Shown here: piece after piece, positions 37,215 through 45,578 of the stretch | How positions within the stretch are numbered: the first letter of the stretch is position 1 | Layout of the letters: every line of letters begins with the position of its first letter | Made by a program: the position numbers and the translations under genes | The notes under the pieces: generated by a model | The model's database searches: none | Seen by the model: only the letters and a program-made list of their open reading frames with translations | What the model was told of the DNA's origin: nothing | Assembly: GCF_945605565.1 (NCBI RefSeq) | Contig: NZ_OX216966.1 | Coordinates: 4,828,001 to 4,892,000, forward strand | Length of the DNA: 64,000 bases | Direction of reading: 5' to 3' | DNA from: Paenibacillus dendritiformis | Lineage (GTDB): Bacteria > Bacillota > Bacilli > Paenibacillales > Paenibacillaceae

Positions 37215-38996
37215 CTATACAATGTATTCAATCCAGACCGTTTTATCAACCTGCTGCAGCGGCACCGTAATCCGATCGCCGCTCTTCAGCTCCAGCCCTC
37301 TGCTCGCATCGACGGCGCGGCCCGATTTCTCAACCGTCCCGGCCGAGCCGTTCTTGAGCAGGATGCGGTCGCTCTTGCCCGGCATAAAGACCATCTTCTC
37401 GGTCTCCTTGAACTCGGGCGCCAGCTGCAGCAGCTGATGGAGCGTGAATTTGCCCTTGAAGGCAGTCAGCTTCTTATATTGCGGATAGGTTTTCTCTCCT
37501 GTATTCTCATCGCGGATCTCAATGACCATCTGGCCGACGAAGCCGCGGCTCGCCTTCTTCCATGCCGCAAGGAGGAACCCGGCGGCCAGCGCGAGGACGA
37601 TGAGGCCGATGCCCGCATAGACGATCCACATCGGGAACGGCTTGTCCGCTTCTCCATCGCCTGCGCCCGCTTGAGCGGACGCTCCGGCGCCCGCCGGCTT
37701 GGCGCTCACCTTGACAGGCTCTGTCTCCCGGTAGAAGCTCTTCTCCTCCGCTCTTACTTTGATCTCGTAATCATGCTGTTCCTTCACCTCGAATTCCCCT
37801 TCGAAGCGGTCACCCGCCTGGGCGAGGGGCAGATCGACCGTATCGCCGGTGTCGAGGTCCTTGACATTCAGCACGGCGCTCATGTTCCGGTACAGCGCAT
37901 CATTCTGCAGCTGCTGGCCATTGCTGGTCAAGTAAGCGCCGATTTTGATTTTATCGCCCTTTTTATAGGTTTTGGCCGGAATCGGGTCCATCGTCAGCTC
38001 CAGATCGTAGTTGAAGACAAGGTTAATATCGATCTTGTCCTTGTCCGCCCCCTTGACCTGCAGCTTCCAGTCGCCCTGGCCCGGTTGGAGCAGCTTCAGG
38101 AGCGAATAGCTCTTGGAACGGGACAACTGGACGTCATCCGAAGGAATCGCGACCTCCCGGCCGGACGGATCGTACAGCTTCAACTCGACCGGCTTCGAGG
38201 ACATGATGGAAATATTGGCCTCCATGACGTTCGCGTTCGGCACGTTCACCGTCACGTCCTGATAGCTCCCGTTCCCGGTGATCGACTGGACCGGAACGAT
38301 CTTCAGCTTCTGATGGCTGGCGAAAATTTCGCTCAATATTTGCGGCAGGTCGTCCGCGGACGAAGTGACGAACGATTTGCCGTTCGTCTGCTTCGACAAG
38401 TCCGCCAGCGCTTCCTTGTTCAGCTGCCCGTCGGCGTTCAGCCCGATCGTGTAAATCGGGATGCCCTTTTGCTTCGCGTCTTCTACCGCTGCGCTCAGCT
38501 CCTGATCCGACTCTGCCTGCGTGCGGCCGCCATTCTTATTCAAGTAGTTATTGCCGTCTGCCAGCAGCACGATCATCGGCTCATGGGCCGGGTCGGCTCC
38601 CTGCTGGAGCACCTTGACGGCTTCCTTCACCCCGACCGCGATATCCGTATAGGCCCCGCGGTTCAGTTGGTCGATGAACTGCTTCAGATCCTCCTTGTCC
38701 GCCTGGGACTGAATCTCCAGCAGCGCTTTCTCGCGTTCGATTCTATCGGTATAAGCGACAATGCCGACTTTGTCGCCTGAGGAAGACAGCATATCGACGA
38801 ACATCTTCATCGCTTCGTTGCCGATCTTGTCTTTATCGCTCGTATCCATCGAATTGCTCACGTCGATGACGAGCATGGCATCGATCTTCGAGGCCGCCTG
38901 GGCAGCCTGCGCCGCAGGCACCTTCCCGAGCCAGGGCAGCAAGCCGAGTGCCAGAGTGAACAACATCATGTAAGCAGCTAATTTTCTCCGAAGCAT
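37215..38996 (-). CDS. Secreted, membrane-anchored vWA-domain protein
   Basis: 593 residues. Signal peptide (to about residue 35, AQA-AQA), then a vWA domain with intact MIDAS (DVSNS 45-49, Thr117, Asp147), two beta-sandwich modules (about 225-430), an Ala/Gly linker, one membrane span (about 455-478) and a 111-residue cytoplasmic domain. That domain ends with GRAVDASRGLELKSGDRITV, loosely like an FHA fold. So vWA faces out and the small domain faces in. First gene of the minus-strand operon, likely the link between the outside and the tubulin-like/GTPase complex. Confidence 0.85.
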   Translation of the reverse strand: MLRRKLAAYMMLFTLALGLLPWLGKVPAAQAAQAASKIDAMLVIDVSNSMDTSDKDKIGNEAMKMFVDMLSSSGDKVGIVAYTDRIEREKALLEIQSQADKEDLKQFIDQLNRGAYTDIAVGVKEAVKVLQQGADPAHEPMIVLLADGNNYLNKNGGRTQAESDQELSAAVEDAKQKGIPIYTIGLNADGQLNKEALADLSKQTNGKSFVTSSADDLPQILSEIFASHQKLKIVPVQSITGNGSYQDVTVNVPNANVMEANISIMSSKPVELKLYDPSGREVAIPSDDVQLSRSKSYSLLKLLQPGQGDWKLQVKGADKDKIDINLVFNYDLELTMDPIPAKTYKKGDKIKIGAYLTSNGQQLQNDALYRNMSAVLNVKDLDTGDTVDLPLAQAGDRFEGEFEVKEQHDYEIKVRAEEKSFYRETEPVKVSAKPAGAGASAQAGAGDGEADKPFPMWIVYAGIGLIVLALAAGFLLAAWKKASRGFVGQMVIEIRDENTGEKTYPQYKKLTAFKGKFTLHQLLQLAPEFKETEKMVFMPGKSDRILLKNGSAGTVEKSGRAVDASRGLELKSGDRITVPLQQVDKTVWIEYIV

Positions 38997-39135
38997 AGTT
39001 GTACTCCTTTATCATAAAATGATAGGTTAATGGCAGGCACACAAGCGCCACGGAAGACGGCACTATATTGTTATACCTGATAGTTCTTAAGATTAGATGA
39101 AAATTTTCTGAATTTCCTTGGTATCCCCCGCCATG

Positions 39136-39157
39136 ATATTGTCTGAAATGACAATAT
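39136..39157. promoter_or_regulatory. Palindrome in the divergent control region
   Basis: ATATTGTC-N6-GACAATAT, a perfect 8-bp-arm inverted repeat midway in the 390 bp between the divergent operons of the tubulin/GTPase locus. Likely an operator coordinating both arms (inference). Confidence 0.55.
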
Positions 39158-39188
39158 ATTTACTGATTCTACCACCAATCTGTCATTA

Positions 39189-39303
39189 TGATATAATCAG
39201 TGACTATAAAGTTCAACCTCATTCGACACAATGCAATAGGGACAAAGTCATTCGAATGAAGGATATCCTTGTCGAAATTTGTCTAATCAGTATACGATAC
39301 AAT
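39189..39303 (+). promoter_or_regulatory. Candidate promoters of the plus-strand arm
   Basis: An extended -10, TGATATAAT at 39189-39197, and a weaker TTGTCG-N18-TACGAT at 39269-39298. No gene is supported in the rest of this intergenic region. Confidence 0.4.
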
Positions 39304-39385
39304 GATACGCAGCCTTGATAGATGGCTATGGGCTTGCGGAGCATATCCTATTACTCTAGTTCGCAGTTAAAGGAAGGGACTCTCT

Positions 39386-39538
39386 ATGTTAGCATACGGT
39401 TGCATCGCAGTTTTGTTTCTCTTTGTCGCCAGCCAGGCCGTCCTTTATTGGGTTCGGCGGAAGGCGACGCCTTCGCCGGCGGATATTGACGCCCGGCTTG
39501 TCTCCATCGTAAATGGCGAGAGCGGGAGAACGCCATGA
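39386..39538 (+). CDS. Small single-span membrane protein
   Basis: 50-residue product with one N-terminal hydrophobic span (about residues 5-22, CIAVLFLFVASQAVLYWV) then a basic RRK boundary and a short cytoplasmic tail. AGGAAGGG lies 7 bp before the ATG. Its TGA overlaps the next ATG (ATGA), so it is coupled to the zinc-ribbon gene. No family recognised. Position and coupling argue that it is real and part of the locus. Confidence 0.65.
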   Translation: MLAYGCIAVLFLFVASQAVLYWVRRKATPSPADIDARLVSIVNGESGRTP

Positions 39539-40476
39539 AAAAAATACCTGTCTACTTCAGACCGTACAGCAAGCCGAAGCAGCTCTATCATCTCGTACAT
39601 CGATGCGCCTCATGCCAGGCCTTCACCGCGCTGGAGGAAGAAGTCTGTCCGGTCTGCGGCAAAGCCTCGCTTCGTCCGATCGAACGGCACGCGGCCTCGC
39701 GGGTGAGACGATCGATGCAGACGAAGCGGCTCTTCGCGCTGCTGCTCGGGCTCATCGGCATCCTGCTCAGCGATACGTTCGGGCAGATGGCGCTCTGCGC
39801 CGTGGCGTCCATCCTCTTGATCGGCCTGCTCTGGTTCGTCCAGCGGAAGGCGATGTCCGCCGAAGCCAGCCGCGAGCTGGATCAATTGCTGCAGCGCGAG
39901 CAGGAGCAACTGGCCCAGGATATATACCGCGACTGGGAGCATGCCTTCTCCCATTGGGATGACGACAAGCAGCTCACCTACGAGCTGCTGCGCGAGCTTC
40001 GGCCGTTGATCCGCAACGATACGATTCGGCTGCAGCAGCTGGCGCTGCTTCATTACTTCGCGCTGCGCAAAGATATGGAGCTGGAGCTGGAACCGCTCTT
40101 GCTGCAGCAATATGATCCGCTGTTGGCCGATTACATTGGCGAGATCGCCAAAATCAAGCGGGATCTGATTAAGGACCGCACGTTCCAGTTCGTCATCCAT
40201 TACGAGCCGGAAATTCTCGGGCTGGACAACGGCCAGGACATTCTGGCGGGCGTGGCCGGCGCAGCCGTGCGCATGAAGCGATACGTGCTCGCCTATCCCG
40301 GATTGGTGCGGCGCTACGCCCATCGTCTGCCGAAGGAGCGCTTGCTCCGGCTGCACCGGATGATCCGGCAGCACCCGCATGAGAATTGGGACCGCGTCGC
40401 CGATGAGGTGAACCGGATTGTGCGTGAGAAATACGAATGGGATCCTGACTTTCAGGACTCGGCCGAGAGAGGCTGA
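39535..40476 (+). CDS. Zinc-ribbon membrane protein
   Basis: 313 residues. A zinc ribbon C24-x2-C27-x10-C38-x2-C41 (CASCQ, CPVCG) is followed by two membrane spans (about 65-81 and 84-104) and a roughly 200-residue helical cytoplasmic region rich in charged residues. No enzymatic motif. It shares a zinc ribbon with the TRAFAC-like GTPase of the divergent arm. It overlaps the small membrane gene upstream and the next gene downstream by one base, so three genes form one operon. Confidence 0.7.
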   Translation: MKKIPVYFRPYSKPKQLYHLVHRCASCQAFTALEEEVCPVCGKASLRPIERHAASRVRRSMQTKRLFALLLGLIGILLSDTFGQMALCAVASILLIGLLWFVQRKAMSAEASRELDQLLQREQEQLAQDIYRDWEHAFSHWDDDKQLTYELLRELRPLIRNDTIRLQQLALLHYFALRKDMELELEPLLLQQYDPLLADYIGEIAKIKRDLIKDRTFQFVIHYEPEILGLDNGQDILAGVAGAAVRMKRYVLAYPGLVRRYAHRLPKERLLRLHRMIRQHPHENWDRVADEVNRIVREKYEWDPDFQDSAERG

Positions 40477-42215
40477 TGTATATGACGATCCGAGATGTCC
40501 TGAACCCGCGCAATTTGATGATCTTGTTATGCGCTGCCGCGGTGGTAATGATTGGATTCAAGGGGATTCATATGAAAGAGAAGATCGATGCCGTCAAGGA
40601 GGCGGACCGGCTGTATGCCGCTCATGATCTCGTCGCCGCGGAAGAAGCGTACCGTCAAGCCCGGAATAATCGCTCGATACGTTATGAGGAAGACAAGGTT
40701 GCCGAGAGACTGCGCGAGCTGGCGCCGATTACCGAGATGAAGCGCCAACTGGACGAGGTCATGCGGGAGGCGGACGCAGCGGCGGCATCGCTCCGCTTCG
40801 AGACGTTTTTGAAGGTACATAGCCGCTATCAGCAATTGCGTTCGACCTATTTGAAGTCAGGCGGCTCATATGCCGGAGAGTTCAAGCAAATGCTGGCCTC
40901 CGTGCGGGCCGCAGACTGGATGCAGGAGCATTTCGACCGGTTCAAGGCTCATTTCGAGGCGCAGCTGGAAGAAGGCAAGCAGGAGGGCGGAGGCGATGAA
41001 TCGTTCAAGGCGAATCTGCTGGCCATTCCGGCCTCCCTCTTCGGCGGGGCCGACGAGAAGACGAAGCAATTGACCCGCCTGTTCCGATCCTATGACGAAG
41101 CTAAGCTGGCCCGCCTGGCCGGCCAAGGAGAGTTCCGGCTTATGCTGGACGAGGTCCTGGCCATGCGCCAAGCGTACCGGAAGCTTGACATCGAGGCCGA
41201 GTGGCTGCAGAGCAAATCGGAGGAGCTTGCCGAGGCGATGCTGCGGAAGGATGTGGAGAAGAATAATGCGAAGGCGTTCGCCCTCCACGCTTCCGCCTAT
41301 GCGGCCTATGTGGACGCTTCCCGCATCCCCTCGCGCCTAACCGGCTATCTGGAACGGGAGATGGAGAATTGGATGCGGAAGGCGGACCGCCATGTGGCGG
41401 CCGGGGAATACGAAGCGGCGATCAGCCTCTATGAGGCGCTTGCCGGCTTCCGCGATACGTCCGCGAACATCGAGGCCGTCCGCCTCGCCTGGGCCGCGGC
41501 GGATCCGTCCCGTCTGCTGCCGGAAGGGAACTATCCGCTCGTCAGCGGCGGCCGGGACCGGTTCGGCGCCAAAGTCTACGCCATGGCGATCGATTCGGAG
41601 CGGCGCGTGTACTATGCGGCTTGGGACGGCCAATCACGGCCGACGGTGCTGCGCAGCCAGCCGCTTCCGACCGGAGCCGCCGTGCGGAGCCTGACCGTCG
41701 AGGAACGGTTGAGCAGCAGCGATCAGCCTGTCCTGGTCGTCGAAGCCGATTCCGATTCGCGCGCAGCCTTGTACATCGCCTATACCGCCGCGAATAACCA
41801 GCTGCAGCCGCTGTTCGCATTCGAGGCGGACGGCTACGAGGTCGGAGGCGGCGCGACCTTGGTCGTACGTAACCCGAACATAGCGGAAGCCGAGGGCAGA
41901 GCGGCCACCTACGAGCGTCAAGGCGACAGATACCAATTTGCAGGATTCATTCCAGGTTCCGATTATGTCGATATCCGCGTGGAGCAGCTGCCGGAGCATC
42001 CGCGCGAGAAGGTCCGCTTCACCTGCGAGATCACCGCTGTCAGCGAAATAGGAGCTTACGCCCGCATGGGAGACCGCTATATTCTGCTGAAGGGCGATTT
42101 CTCCTTCGAGGAAGGCCCAGTTACGGTCATTGGCACCTATTACTACTATACGAGCTTATATATCGGCAGCGAGGACGAGACCATTCTGGTCTTCATGGTC
42201 GAAGCTGTCGAATAG
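40476..42215 (+). CDS. Membrane-anchored helical-repeat/beta protein
   Basis: 579 residues. N-terminal anchor (LMILLCAAAVVMIGFKGIHM), then a helical region with TPR-like repeats (ADRLYAAHDLVAAEEAYRQA at about 43-62; ADRHVAAGEYEAAISLYEAL at about 307-326) and coiled-coil stretches, and from about residue 350 a beta-rich domain (GNYPLVSGGRDRFGAKVYAM, with later strands). Topology places the bulk outside the membrane. No family recognised. Last gene of the plus-strand arm. Confidence 0.65.
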   Translation: MYMTIRDVLNPRNLMILLCAAAVVMIGFKGIHMKEKIDAVKEADRLYAAHDLVAAEEAYRQARNNRSIRYEEDKVAERLRELAPITEMKRQLDEVMREADAAAASLRFETFLKVHSRYQQLRSTYLKSGGSYAGEFKQMLASVRAADWMQEHFDRFKAHFEAQLEEGKQEGGGDESFKANLLAIPASLFGGADEKTKQLTRLFRSYDEAKLARLAGQGEFRLMLDEVLAMRQAYRKLDIEAEWLQSKSEELAEAMLRKDVEKNNAKAFALHASAYAAYVDASRIPSRLTGYLEREMENWMRKADRHVAAGEYEAAISLYEALAGFRDTSANIEAVRLAWAAADPSRLLPEGNYPLVSGGRDRFGAKVYAMAIDSERRVYYAAWDGQSRPTVLRSQPLPTGAAVRSLTVEERLSSSDQPVLVVEADSDSRAALYIAYTAANNQLQPLFAFEADGYEVGGGATLVVRNPNIAEAEGRAATYERQGDRYQFAGFIPGSDYVDIRVEQLPEHPREKVRFTCEITAVSEIGAYARMGDRYILLKGDFSFEEGPVTVIGTYYYYTSLYIGSEDETILVFMVEAVE

Positions 42216-42271
42216 CGGGGTCATGACCGGGGCCTTTCCCCGCTTCCCTTCGCCTGCTTGGGAACCGGGAA

Positions 42272-42294
42272 GGAGGGGGCTCCTCGCCCCCTCC
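42272..42294 (+). terminator. Hairpin after the plus-strand arm
   Basis: GGAGGGGGC / GCCCCCTCC with a 5-base loop, 57 bp past the stop. There is no U-run, so strength is uncertain. Confidence 0.45.
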
Positions 42295-42384
42295 TGCTCC
42301 CATCAACGTACATGCCATTCGTTGCCGTTCGGTAAACGGTACCCTTGCGATTACTCCGTCCCTGTTCAGGCTGGACAGCATAGG

Positions 42385-43779
42385 TCAGCGGGACGGGACT
42401 TCTGTCTTGATCGGCCGAAGGCGCGCAGTGAAATGCCGCAATATCGGCGGTTCGTACGTGAACTCCAATCCTGCCAATGTGCTTGCCCGATCCTTGATTG
42501 CAATCAGGGCATCCGCAATGACATCCATATGATTATTCGTATAGACGCGGCGCGGAATCGTCAAGCGCAGCAATTCAAGCTTGCTCTCCAACTGCTCACC
42601 CGTCGCAGCGTCACGTCCCAGCAGAAAAGAACCGATCTCGACCCCGCGTATCCCCGCTTCTATGTAGAGCTCGTTCGCCAGCACCTGGGCCGGGAATTGC
42701 GCCGCAGGAATATGCGGAAGCATCTTCTTCGCGTCTACGAAGACGGCATGGCCGCCGGTTGGCGTCTGGAAAGGGATTCCGCCCTCCTCAAGACGACTGC
42801 CGAGATATTCGATCTGGCCGATGCGATAAGCCAGATACTGCTCGTCGACGCCTTCGCGCAGCCCGCGGGCAAGCGCTTCCATATCGCGGCCGGTCAAGCC
42901 GCCGTAGGTCGGAAAGCCCTCCATCGGCACGGTCATCGAACGCGCTTGCGTAAATAATGCTTCATCCTCTTTAAAGGCCAGCAAGCCGCCAATATTGACA
43001 AGCCCGTCCTTTTTGGCGCTCATCGTGAACCCTTCGCCATAAGAGAACATTTCACGGACGATATCAACGATATCCTTATGCTCATAGCCTTGCTCGCGCT
43101 TCTTGATAAAGTACGCATTCTCGGCATAACGCGCGGCATCGAAAAAAACGCGAATCCCGTTCTGCTTCGCAATGGATGATACTTCGCGAATATTTTCCAT
43201 GGATACGGGCTGGCCGCCGGCACTGTTGTTCGTAACGGTAATTAATATAAATGCGATGTTCTCCGTTCCTTTTTCAGCGATCGCATGACGCAGCTTCTCC
43301 GTATCGAAGTTTCCTTTGAACGGGTAAGGCATGGTGGTATCATAGGCTTGTTCGGTGACAAGATCAACCGCAATCCCCCCGGCCAGATCGACATGCGCGC
43401 GCGTTGTATCGAAATGCCAATTGCTCAGGACATACTGCCCTTTTTGAATAAGCAGCGGAAACAGCACCTTCTCGGCGCCCCGCCCCTGGTGCATCGGAAT
43501 CACATGCTGATAACCTGTAATCTGCTGCACCGTGTCGCACAGATGATAATAGTTGCGGCTGCCCGCATAAGATTCGTCGCCCAGCATCATGCCGGCCCAT
43601 TGGTTGTCGCTCATCGCGCTCGTGCCGCTATCTGTCAACAGATCGATATACACTTCTTCCCCGCGCAGCAGGAATGGATTATACCCCGCCCGTTCCAGCG
43701 CCTTCTCCCGTTCTTCCCGTGAGATCATGGTCAGCGGCTCCACCATTTTGATTTTAAAAGGCTCCGCGAATCGCGCCAT
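42385..43779 (-). CDS. tnaA: Tryptophanase
   Basis: PLP enzyme cleaving tryptophan to indole, pyruvate and ammonia. The 464-residue protein aligns along its length with tryptophanase/tyrosine phenol-lyase: PLP Lys257 in [18 protein letters not shown] and [10 protein letters not shown] at the start. Tryptophanase is favoured because Asp124 (HFDTTRAH) occupies the place of E. coli TnaA Asp137, where tyrosine phenol-lyase has Thr, and the motif after GIRG is [10 protein letters not shown], without the lyase Arg381. ATG at 43779 has a GGGGG upstream. No TnaB permease nearby. Own promoter at 43869-43897. Confidence 0.88.
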   Translation of the reverse strand: MARFAEPFKIKMVEPLTMISREEREKALERAGYNPFLLRGEEVYIDLLTDSGTSAMSDNQWAGMMLGDESYAGSRNYYHLCDTVQQITGYQHVIPMHQGRGAEKVLFPLLIQKGQYVLSNWHFDTTRAHVDLAGGIAVDLVTEQAYDTTMPYPFKGNFDTEKLRHAIAEKGTENIAFILITVTNNSAGGQPVSMENIREVSSIAKQNGIRVFFDAARYAENAYFIKKREQGYEHKDIVDIVREMFSYGEGFTMSAKKDGLVNIGGLLAFKEDEALFTQARSMTVPMEGFPTYGGLTGRDMEALARGLREGVDEQYLAYRIGQIEYLGSRLEEGGIPFQTPTGGHAVFVDAKKMLPHIPAAQFPAQVLANELYIEAGIRGVEIGSFLLGRDAATGEQLESKLELLRLTIPRRVYTNNHMDVIADALIAIKDRASTLAGLEFTYEPPILRHFTARLRPIKTEVPSR

Positions 43780-43868
43780 TCCAACACCCCCGTTATTTAT
43801 TGAAAAATTTTTCAAACGCCAAGCTTTAAAGTATTTCCTTGCAGATCCAATATTTTGAAGACGATTTC

Positions 43869-43897
43869 ATTATACTGGAAAAATATAACGGTTTCAA
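43869..43897 (-). promoter_or_regulatory. SigA-type promoter of tnaA
   Basis: TTGAAA, exactly 17 bp, TATAAT on the minus strand. The leader to the ATG is about 80 bases; no leader peptide recognised. Confidence 0.75.
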
Positions 43898-43963
43898 TAA
43901 AGGGATCCCACACCGTTCTGCATTCATTTACCGCATCGCAGCAATCTCGCAAAAAAAGACGGG

Positions 43964-44815
43964 CTACTCTTCGGCAGCCTCGTTGTTCACCGCTTGCAGG
44001 CGCGCGAGAATGGCCCGCTTGCGGTACAAGTATTGTCCGGTCTCCGCCATATCATGAATCATCGAGCGGTTGCTGAAGGAGCCGAATACCATCCCGACGA
44101 CCGGAATCGTCTGGAACAGCTTCTTCCAACCGAAGCTGTCCGTGAAGGAAGCCATTGTCTCCCGCCAGCCCTGCATCTCCGACAAGCCCGCGCGCTCGCG
44201 TTCCGGATTGTCATAATCGGCCACATCCTTCAGGATCGCCTGCTTGCCTACGACATCCGAAGTCGTGAACTGCATGCATTTGACGATAAAAACCCGCTCG
44301 CGCGGATCATCCGGATCGAAGCCATAGCAGATGGCTGTCTCCTGCAGCGCCTTCAAGGCCAAGCCGAGCACGGCCGGGATATCGACCGCCAGCGTGAACA
44401 GCCCGCCGAAGCCTGTCGTTGCTCCTTGGGCGAACGCCATCTTCTTGTTCGCCTCCATGACTTCGGCCGCGACGGCGTCGCATACGGCAAGCGGCAGCGA
44501 TCGGGCGAGCGCAACTTCCGGTTCGGCCCGCTGCCCGGCGGCCGCCGGGTCCATCTCTGCCCGCTTCCCCTGCAGCTTGTTCAGCACATGTTTTTTCTGA
44601 ACCAAATATTTGCCGCCCGTTTGCAGATAGGCTCCAAGCTCATCCAGCAGCTCGGATATTTTCCGTTGGAGCCCTGCAGGCGTGAACCGCTCCAGCAAGG
44701 TAAAGGGCAGGCGGCCGATTTTATCGAAGAAGGACAGATCCTTCTGCTCCCGTTCCCACTTCTCTAATTCCTGCAGCGCCTGCTCCAGCTCCGCATATGG
44801 TTCCTGATTCTTCAT
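43964..44815 (-). CDS. EcsC family protein
   Basis: 283 residues matching the EcsC family of peripheral/integral membrane proteins whose molecular role is unknown; in B. subtilis EcsC lies with the EcsAB ABC transporter. Charged helical N-terminus, then glycine-rich hydrophobic region (AFAQGATTGFGGLFTLAVDI) typical of the family, and conserved MVFGSFSNRSMIHDMAETGQ at the end. No EcsA or EcsB gene is nearby. Followed convergently by nothing: tnaA lies downstream on the same strand with its own promoter. Confidence 0.75.
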   Translation of the reverse strand: MKNQEPYAELEQALQELEKWEREQKDLSFFDKIGRLPFTLLERFTPAGLQRKISELLDELGAYLQTGGKYLVQKKHVLNKLQGKRAEMDPAAAGQRAEPEVALARSLPLAVCDAVAAEVMEANKKMAFAQGATTGFGGLFTLAVDIPAVLGLALKALQETAICYGFDPDDPRERVFIVKCMQFTTSDVVGKQAILKDVADYDNPERERAGLSEMQGWRETMASFTDSFGWKKLFQTIPVVGMVFGSFSNRSMIHDMAETGQYLYRKRAILARLQAVNNEAAEE

Positions 44816-44878
44816 CCAACAGCCTCCCGTCCCATTGATGTTGTCCTTGCTTCTATGGCAATCGTGACATTACCAGAG

Positions 44879-45379
44879 CTATAGCGGCTTACCGTAAATC
44901 AATTCCTTCAGCGACTGCGCATCTGCCTTCTCCCGTTCATCGAGCAGACCGTCGAACTCATAGACGTAAGCGCCGTTATCGGCGATTTTCAGAATCGCCG
45001 CCTTCTCCTTCACGAAGTGCTCCAGCAACGCGCGCGCCTTCTGCACGTCGATGCGGGCATCCATGGCCAATTCGGCCGCCGTCAAGCGTCCTCCCTTCCG
45101 GGCAGCGAGCGATAACGCCGTATTTTCCAACTCCGCCAGCTTCCGCTTTCTCTTCCTTTTCCATGACAAATAGCACAGCCAGCACCCTGCAGCGATCGGC
45201 AAAAGGGAGAACAGCGTTAGCAGCACAATATCGTTCCCTCCTGCCGACTCGCGCTTCTCTGACACAAGAAAGCCCAACATCATAACTAACCCGAACAAGC
45301 CGACGATAATTCCGGCCGCCATGAACAGCGTTTCCGTAATAAGCTTGCCGTAACGAGCCGGAGGCACATTCTCTCTCAT
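44879..45379 (-). CDS. Membrane protein with C-terminal winged-helix-like domain
   Basis: About 166 residues: two membrane spans (ETLFMAAGIIVGLFGLVMML and IVLLTLFSLLPIAAGCWLCY), a basic stretch KRKRKRK, and a C-terminal region (GRLTAAELAMDARIDVQKAR, then ALLEHFVKEKAAIL) that reads as a small winged helix. GGAGAGAAG lies 7 bp upstream of the ATG at 45379; the frame extends to 45406 with a TTG. Possibly co-transcribed with the EcsC gene 64 bp downstream. Function unknown. Confidence 0.6.
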   Translation of the reverse strand: MRENVPPARYGKLITETLFMAAGIIVGLFGLVMMLGFLVSEKRESAGGNDIVLLTLFSLLPIAAGCWLCYLSWKRKRKRKLAELENTALSLAARKGGRLTAAELAMDARIDVQKARALLEHFVKEKAAILKIADNGAYVYEFDGLLDEREKADAQSLKELIYGKPL

Positions 45380-45486
45380 AAGCAGCTTCTCTCCTAATCG
45401 GTACAATTCTTATTCCAATATAGCGGGATCCGCCTCATAAATCCATCGGATATTTTCACTGCGGCGGAACCGCTCTCACAGCAAGC

Positions 45487-45533
45487 AAAAAGGCCGTTCC
45501 CGGCGCCATGATAGACGACCGGGTAACAGCCTT
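45487..45533 (-). terminator. Terminator after nagZ
   Basis: Minus strand GGCTGTTACCCGG / CCGGGAACGGCC followed by TTTTT. A few mismatches in the stem. Confidence 0.75.
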
Positions 45534-45578
45534 CTGATGGAAGCATCGGCCCGTATACCTTGCCGATGCTATCGGCTT

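Noticed and set aside
33677..37270. 1197-residue plus-strand reading frame
   Set aside because: It is an antisense shadow of the tubulin-like gene, caused by high GC and codon bias; composition is Arg/Leu/His rich and no ribosome binding site or domain is seen.
42385..43779. Tyrosine phenol-lyase identity
   Set aside because: The residue pattern (Asp in HFDTTR, VEIG without Arg) follows tryptophanase rather than tyrosine phenol-lyase.
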